DNA of 38,451 nucleotides from Aliivibrio_A kagoshimensis (GTDB lineage: Bacteria; Pseudomonadota; Gammaproteobacteria; Enterobacterales; Vibrionaceae), in contig NZ_JAKJSQ010000044.1 of assembly GCF_050337105.1 (NCBI RefSeq), positions 1 to 38,451 on the forward strand, given 5' to 3'. Every line of letters starts with the position of its first letter. Within the stretch, counting starts at the first letter, position 1. The notes under the pieces were generated by a model, which saw nothing but the letters and a program-made list of their open reading frames with translations, was not told where the DNA came from and ran no database searches. Position numbers and translations under genes: made by a program. Shown in pieces: positions 34,499 to 38,451 of the stretch.

Positions 34499-36004
34499 AT
34501 GACTGATCAACTACAAGACGAAAACAAACTTATCGCTGAGCGACGTGGCAAATTGGATCATATCCGCCAAAGCTGTAGCGCAAATGGTCACCCTAATGCT
34601 TTCCGCCGCGACTCTATGTCGGCGGAGCTTCAAGAAAAGTACGGAGATAAAACCAAAGAAGAGATTGCAGAGTTAAACGTTACTGCAAGCATTGCTGGCC
34701 GTGTAATGGCAAAGCGTGGTCCGTTTTTGGTGATTCAAGATGTTTCTGGAAAGATTCAAGCGTACGCTGCAAAAGAGGTACAGAAAGTACTTAAAGAGCA
34801 GTACCAAGGTCTAGATATTGGCGACATTATAGGTGTTAAAGGTCAATTACACCTTTCTGGGAAAGGCGATCTTTATGTCAATATGGAAGAGTATCAACTG
34901 CTAACTAAAGCATTGCGCCCTCTTCCTGAAAAATTCCATGGGTTAACCGATCAAGAGATGCGTTACCGTCAGCGTTACGTTGACCTTATTGTTAATGATG
35001 AGTCTCGTGAAGCATTTATTATGCGTTCAAAGGTCGTGACCGCCATTCGTAACTTCATGGTGGAAAAGAACTTCATGGAAGTTGAAACGCCAATGATGCA
35101 CGTTATCCCTGGTGGTGCAACGGCTCGTCCATTTGTGACACACCATAATGCGCTTGATATCGATATGTATCTGCGAGTAGCGCCTGAGCTTTACCTTAAG
35201 CGTTTAGTGGTTGGTGGTTTTGAGCGTGTCTTCGAAATTAACCGTAACTTCCGTAATGAAGGACTATCGCCACGTCATAACCCTGAATTCACCATGATGG
35301 AATTCTACATGGCGTATGCAGATTATAACGATCTTATGGATCTTACTGAAGAGATGTTAGGTAAGATTGCCACTGATTTATGTGGTTCTCCTGAGTTGCC
35401 TTATGGTGACCAAGTTGTGAATTTTGGCGGTAAATATACTCGAATGAGTATGCTTGATGCGATCAAACTTTATAACCCAGATGATGCTACCATTCAGGCG
35501 TTAACGTATGAGCAAGTTGCTGATCGTGATCATATGGCTGGCATTGCTAAAAAGTTACACATTGCCGTTGAACCATTCTGGACGTGTGGTCAATTGCTAG
35601 AAGAGATCTTTGGTGAAACGGCTGAGCCAAAATTGATTCAGCCAACGTTTATTACAGAGTACCCGGCGGATATCTCTCCTCTGGCTCGTCGTAACGATAC
35701 GAATCATTTCATCACAGACCGCTTTGAGTTTTTCATCGGTGGCCGTGAAGTGGCAAATGGCTTCTCTGAGTTAAATGATGCTGAAGACCAAGATCAGCGT
35801 TTTAAAGCACAAGTTAATGCTAAAGATGCAGGTGATGATGAAGCGATGTACTACGATGCAGATTATATCAATGCATTAGAACACGGCTTACCGCCAACAG
35901 CAGGTCAAGGTATCGGTATCGATAGGTTGGTCATGTTGTTTACGAACACCCACACCATACGAGATGTTATTCTGTTTCCAGCGATGCGTCCACAAGCAAA
36001 ATAG
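34499..36004 (+). CDS. lysS: Lysyl-tRNA synthetase, class II
   Basis: Charges tRNA-Lys with lysine. The product has 501 aa (E. coli LysS 505). Seen: an N-terminal OB-fold anticodon-binding domain (about 60-150), class II motif 1 around KNFMEVETPMMHVIPGGA, motif 2 FEINRNFRNEGLSPRHNPEF, and motif 3 GIGIDRLVMLFT near the C-terminus. The ATG at 34499 is preferred, as AAAGG lies 6 nt upstream and the family start MTDQ follows; the earlier ATG at 34484 has no ribosome site. It is likely co-transcribed with prfB and closed by a strong terminator. Confidence 0.97.
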   Translation: MTDQLQDENKLIAERRGKLDHIRQSCSANGHPNAFRRDSMSAELQEKYGDKTKEEIAELNVTASIAGRVMAKRGPFLVIQDVSGKIQAYAAKEVQKVLKEQYQGLDIGDIIGVKGQLHLSGKGDLYVNMEEYQLLTKALRPLPEKFHGLTDQEMRYRQRYVDLIVNDESREAFIMRSKVVTAIRNFMVEKNFMEVETPMMHVIPGGATARPFVTHHNALDIDMYLRVAPELYLKRLVVGGFERVFEINRNFRNEGLSPRHNPEFTMMEFYMAYADYNDLMDLTEEMLGKIATDLCGSPELPYGDQVVNFGGKYTRMSMLDAIKLYNPDDATIQALTYEQVADRDHMAGIAKKLHIAVEPFWTCGQLLEEIFGETAEPKLIQPTFITEYPADISPLARRNDTNHFITDRFEFFIGGREVANGFSELNDAEDQDQRFKAQVNAKDAGDDEAMYYDADYINALEHGLPPTAGQGIGIDRLVMLFTNTHTIRDVILFPAMRPQAK

Positions 36005-36021
36005 AGATAAATTTATCGTTT

Positions 36022-36049
36022 AAAAAGCTGCCTTATGGCGGCTTTTTTT
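36022..36049 (+). terminator. Terminator of prfB-lysS
   Basis: Stem AAAAAGCTGCC / GGCGGCTTTTT (one G-U) with loop TTAT, then T to 36049; about 20 nt after the lysS stop codon. Confidence 0.92.
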
Positions 36050-36165
36050 ATATATAAAGCACTGATAATTATTGGTATTTTATTTATGCTACTGATGGGT
36101 TCTAATTGATACATTCAACATTAAAGAGGGTTGGTTTGTTGAGTGCAGAGTTGCATGCTACTGTA

Positions 36166-36180
36166 TTGAGAGTGTCTCAA
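36166..36180. promoter_or_regulatory. Palindrome upstream of vpsR
   Basis: TTGAGA and TCTCAA flank GTG. The centre lies at about -61 from the start predicted for the promoter at 36201-36227, a common activator position. Its binder is unknown. Confidence 0.4.
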
Positions 36181-36200
36181 ATTTAAGGCAAACAACTGTC

Positions 36201-36227
36201 TTGAAACCAGTATAGTAATTCTATAAA
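36201..36227 (+). promoter_or_regulatory. Candidate vpsR promoter
   Basis: TTGAAA (36201-36206) and TATAAA (36222-36227) with a short 15-nt spacer. The start would be about 36234, 46 nt before the ATG. Confidence 0.45.
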
Positions 36228-36279
36228 TAAAACAGATATGAAACCCTTGGCGTAAATATACCTAATAAAGGACGGCTCT

Positions 36280-37626
36280 ATGGCAAATCAATTTAGAATG
36301 GATTCAGTTCCAGGCTCTTTAGTCGTAGTTGGCGGTAGTTATGAACCTTGGCTTGCAGTACTTGAAAAAGTGGGTTGGCGTTGTCACCGTTGCTATGATT
36401 TGAGAGCAGCTCAAACCCTGTTCGATGAACTTGGACCTTGTATTGGAATTGTTGATCTTAGTCGTGATGACTTTAGTCTCAATGGCATCGCAACCATAGT
36501 CAGTAACAATAAACAGGTTAGGTGGCTTGCGTTCATTAGAGAGTCACAGCTTGGTTCTGATACCATTTGCCAATTTATTGTGAATTTCTGTATCGATTTT
36601 TTCACGGCACCTATTCCCGATGCACAACTTTTAAATACCATCGGTCACCAGTTGGGAATGCTGAAACTTGAACGTAAAGTGTGGCCAAATATGGGTGACA
36701 ATTCTGATCTCGGCATTTTAGGTGATGCACCTGTTGTTAAGCGATTAAGAGATCAAGTTCGACGAGTTGCTCCGACAGATGTATCGATTTTGATTACCGG
36801 TGAGAGCGGTACAGGTAAAGAGCTTGTTGCTTCAGCAGTTCATCAATGCTCTGGTCGAAACAAAGGACCTTTTATTTCTCTTAACTGTGCGGCGACCTCT
36901 GAATTGAAAATAGAGAGCGAATTGTTTGGTGTGAAAAATGAATTGGATATCGAACAAGCGCTATCAAAACTTGAAGAAGCAAATGGTGGTACGTTGTTTC
37001 TAAATGATATTAATGATCTCCCGTTAACACAGCAACAGCACTTATTGCGCTTTTTACAAGATGGCTCAATAGAGACAGCTCAAGGCTTTAAAGACATTGA
37101 TGTGCGTGTTGTCGTGGCGACACATTCAGATCTTGAAAAAGCGGTTGACGCTGGTTTATTTAAAGAAGAGCTCTTTTATCGTTTAAATGTATTACGGATA
37201 CATATGCCCTCACTTAAAGAGCGCAATACTGATATCAGTGTATTGGCTGAACACTTTTTGCAAATGTATGCCCGAGAATACAATACCCGAGCAAGAACAT
37301 TCTCAGAAGATGCTCAGTTGATGATGAATCACTATAATTGGCCGGGAAATGTGCGTGAGTTAATTAACCAAGTCAAAAGAGCGGCGCTTCTGGCTGATGG
37401 TTTGGTGATTGAAGCGCAACACTTAGATTTACCTCAACGTAATGATGCGAAGCGCAGTCTACGAAGTATTCGAGAAAACTCAGAGCGAGATGCACTGCTC
37501 TTAGTACTTGAATCTCATGAGGGACAGGTCTCTTCCGCAGCTAAAGAACTTGGCGTTTCTCGTGCGACTATGTACCGATTACTGAATAAGCATAATTTAA
37601 TCTCTGAGCCACGAACCTACAGTTAA
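36280..37626 (+). CDS. vpsR: VpsR-type biofilm regulator
   Basis: Transcription regulator related to sigma-54 activators. In V. cholerae, VpsR binds cyclic di-GMP and activates exopolysaccharide genes; in A. fischeri it is linked to cellulose. The 448-aa product has an N-terminal receiver-like domain with Asp59 in GIVDLSRDDF, the strings QVRWLAFIRESQL and FCIDFFTAPIPDAQLL typical of VpsR, an AAA+ domain with Walker A GESGTGKE (174-181), and a C-terminal Fis-type helix-turn-helix (SSAAKELGVSRATMYRLL). Odd: the GAFTGA loop that contacts sigma-54 is absent after ELFG, and Walker B reads LFLNDIND, with Asn242-Asp243 where active ATPases have Asp-Glu. It therefore probably does not remodel sigma-54 polymerase. 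AAAGGA lies 7 nt upstream. Confidence 0.94.
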   Translation: MANQFRMDSVPGSLVVVGGSYEPWLAVLEKVGWRCHRCYDLRAAQTLFDELGPCIGIVDLSRDDFSLNGIATIVSNNKQVRWLAFIRESQLGSDTICQFIVNFCIDFFTAPIPDAQLLNTIGHQLGMLKLERKVWPNMGDNSDLGILGDAPVVKRLRDQVRRVAPTDVSILITGESGTGKELVASAVHQCSGRNKGPFISLNCAATSELKIESELFGVKNELDIEQALSKLEEANGGTLFLNDINDLPLTQQQHLLRFLQDGSIETAQGFKDIDVRVVVATHSDLEKAVDAGLFKEELFYRLNVLRIHMPSLKERNTDISVLAEHFLQMYAREYNTRARTFSEDAQLMMNHYNWPGNVRELINQVKRAALLADGLVIEAQHLDLPQRNDAKRSLRSIRENSERDALLLVLESHEGQVSSAAKELGVSRATMYRLLNKHNLISEPRTYS

Positions 37627-37642
37627 CTTCTCTATTAATATC

Positions 37643-37669
37643 AAACCGCTATTGAAATAGCGGTTTTTT
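37643..37669 (+). terminator. Terminator of vpsR
   Basis: Stem AAACCGCTAT / ATAGCGGTTT with a small loop, followed by six T in total, 16 nt after the vpsR stop codon. Confidence 0.9.
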
Positions 37670-37843
37670 ATTTATCCATTGGTTATATGAATACCTATTT
37701 TTAGATTATCTTAAAAATAGATGAATAATTGCTTGTAAATTAATCAAATATAGTTAAAATTCAAAACGTATCTTTATAATAGATAACCTATTGTTACTGA
37801 TACTTTTCATTTTAGGATTTATTGCAGAGTTTAAGGAGACAAC

Positions 37844-37939
37844 ATGAATACATTTTCTATTACTACAGTGTTGTGTGCCAATGACTCTTTTGATATGTAT
37901 CGTTCTCCGAACGGCCATACTCAAGCCAATACGCAATAG
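37844..37939 (+). CDS. Candidate 31-aa small protein
   Basis: An open frame of 31 codons, from MNTFSITTVLC to the polar tail HTQANTQ. What argues for translation is the ribosome site AAGGAG 5 nt before the ATG, as strong as that of the next gene, and a perfect TATAAT at 37775-37780 that could start a transcript with a leader of about 57 nt. There is no signal peptide or membrane helix. A hairpin starts right after the stop codon. It could be a small protein or a leader frame for the DUF1127-like gene 124 nt downstream. No family recognised. An antisense frame here has no ribosome site. Confidence 0.45.
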   Translation: MNTFSITTVLCANDSFDMYRSPNGHTQANTQ

Positions 37940-37994
37940 ATCCGTCCCCTAAATATACTTTTGGGTCACGGATATTAAGTGACTCATTAAGTGA
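37940..37994 (+). repeat. Hairpin and tandem 12-nt repeat between two small genes
   Basis: ATCCGT (37940-37945) pairs with ACGGAT (37968-37973), with CCC/GGG continuing inside after a small internal loop; there is no T run. Directly after it ATTAAGTGA occurs twice (37974-37982 and 37986-37994), period 12 nt. Confidence 0.5.
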
Positions 37995-38063
37995 TCCTGT
38001 TTCATTCTAATCTGCCACTTGACTATCTGTAACCCTCCTTAATTACCTAAAAGGAGAGACGTT

Positions 38064-38315
38064 ATGCGTCAATCAATTTACTTAAAAGCAGCACTATTAC
38101 TAATAAAAATAGATATCTACCAACAAAACAGAAAAGTAAAGATGCGTCTTCGGCCTGAACGCCTAGATCTTCCTTATGTAAACAGTTATTTGTTGAAAGA
38201 CATTGGTTTAGACAGTGAAGGTATTGTGCAAGGCATTACGTTTGGTGAAAGTGACAGAGCGACTAGAACGGTTCGTCATCTACGCCGATTACGACAAGCT
38301 AGTATTGTCACGTAG
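38064..38315 (+). CDS. DUF1127-like small protein
   Basis: An 83-aa basic protein. The core LPYVNSYLLKDIGLDSEGI resembles the DUF1127 (YjiS-like) motif, in which a conserved (L)KDIGL/RDIGL follows a short helix; the C-terminus RTVRHLRRLRQ is arginine-rich. Some short DUF1127 proteins in other bacteria bind RNA or affect phosphate and carbon metabolism, but that cannot be carried over here. AAAGGAGAG precedes the ATG. The stop codon lies inside a hairpin (38311-38328). It follows vpsR and a candidate 31-codon gene. The match to DUF1127 is by eye. Confidence 0.78.
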   Translation: MRQSIYLKAALLLIKIDIYQQNRKVKMRLRPERLDLPYVNSYLLKDIGLDSEGIVQGITFGESDRATRTVRHLRRLRQASIVT

Positions 38316-38352
38316 CGTTAGCGCTACGTTCAATAAGTGATGTTCGTAGCGC
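38311..38352 (+). repeat. Alternative hairpins at the end of the DUF1127-like gene
   Basis: CGTAGCG (38311-38317) pairs with CGCTACG (38322-38328), loop TTAG. A third copy, CGTAGCGC (38345-38352), can instead pair with GCGCTACG (38321-38328). Only one of the two stems can form at a time. Neither is followed by a T run. Confidence 0.6.
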
Positions 38353-38451
38353 AATAACCAGATGCACAGTTATCTTAAACTTCTAAAGAGAGAGATTGAA
38401 ATCACTTTTTCTTAGTTTTGATACGCTTAAAAGCTTCTATTTATATAGAAG

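Noticed and set aside
37754..37936. 60-codon minus-strand frame over the 31-codon gene
   Set aside because: TTG start without ribosome site, composition unlike a protein, and it opposes a frame with a strong ribosome site.
38434..38451. CTTCTAT / ATAGAAG inverted repeat at the window edge
   Set aside because: It reaches the last base, so what follows cannot be seen; AT-rich and without a clear T run, it cannot be assigned.
1..38451. Mobile elements, CRISPR arrays, defence islands, tRNA or rRNA genes
   Set aside because: Looked for on both strands; gene content and order are core-chromosomal, and no repeats, transposase, integrase other than XerD, or RNA-gene sequence was seen.

Overview
The window reads as chromosomal core sequence from a low-GC gammaproteobacterium of the family Vibrionaceae, with an Aliivibrio- or Vibrio-like look. 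The reasons are a VpsR-type regulator next to lysS, arcA beside arcB and the thr operon, a DUF3545 protein, a DUF1127-like protein, and enterobacterial-style gene order in fldB/xerD/dsbC/recJ/prfB/lysS. The genus is inference. I see no rRNA, tRNA, CRISPR array, insertion sequence, prophage or integron.

Layout. (1) 177-6186, minus strand: gltBD, glutamate synthase. (2) 6714-10633, plus strand: yhcC-type radical SAM gene, arcB, and a translationally coupled small lipoprotein gene. (3) 10694-12234, minus strand: arcA, with a perfect FNR box far upstream, and a small exported barrel-like protein. (4) 12679-17539, plus strand: thrL leader and attenuator, then thrABC. (5) 17616-17993, minus strand: grcA behind a textbook FNR-dependent promoter. 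It diverges from a periplasmic glycerophosphodiester phosphodiesterase gene that has a sigma-54-type promoter. (6) 20056-22426: DNA repair genes nfo and ung, a hemerythrin-like gene, and DUF3545 on the opposite strand. (7) 22783-28852: alsT-type amino acid:sodium symporter, yaaA, then srmB and trmN6 (minus), then brnQ. (8) 28946-36004: fldB (minus) and xerD, dsbC, recJ, prfB (programmed frameshift), lysS (plus). (9) 36280-38315: vpsR, a candidate 31-codon gene and a DUF1127-like gene.

How it fits together. One theme is redox and oxygen control: ArcB keeps both redox-sensing cysteines and its phosphorelay residues, arcA lies beside it, and both arcA and grcA carry perfect FNR palindromes. A second theme is amino-acid and nitrogen metabolism: GltBD, ThrABC under attenuation, and the AlsT and BrnQ transporters. 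Most gene ends carry clear intrinsic terminators, many shared by convergent genes.

I did not find an obviously new multi-gene system. The best leads are small. They are the sigma-54-like promoter with an upstream 24-bp palindrome before the phosphodiesterase gene, the unknown lipoprotein coupled to arcB, the two small genes after vpsR with mutually exclusive hairpins, and a C10 tract inside gltB.
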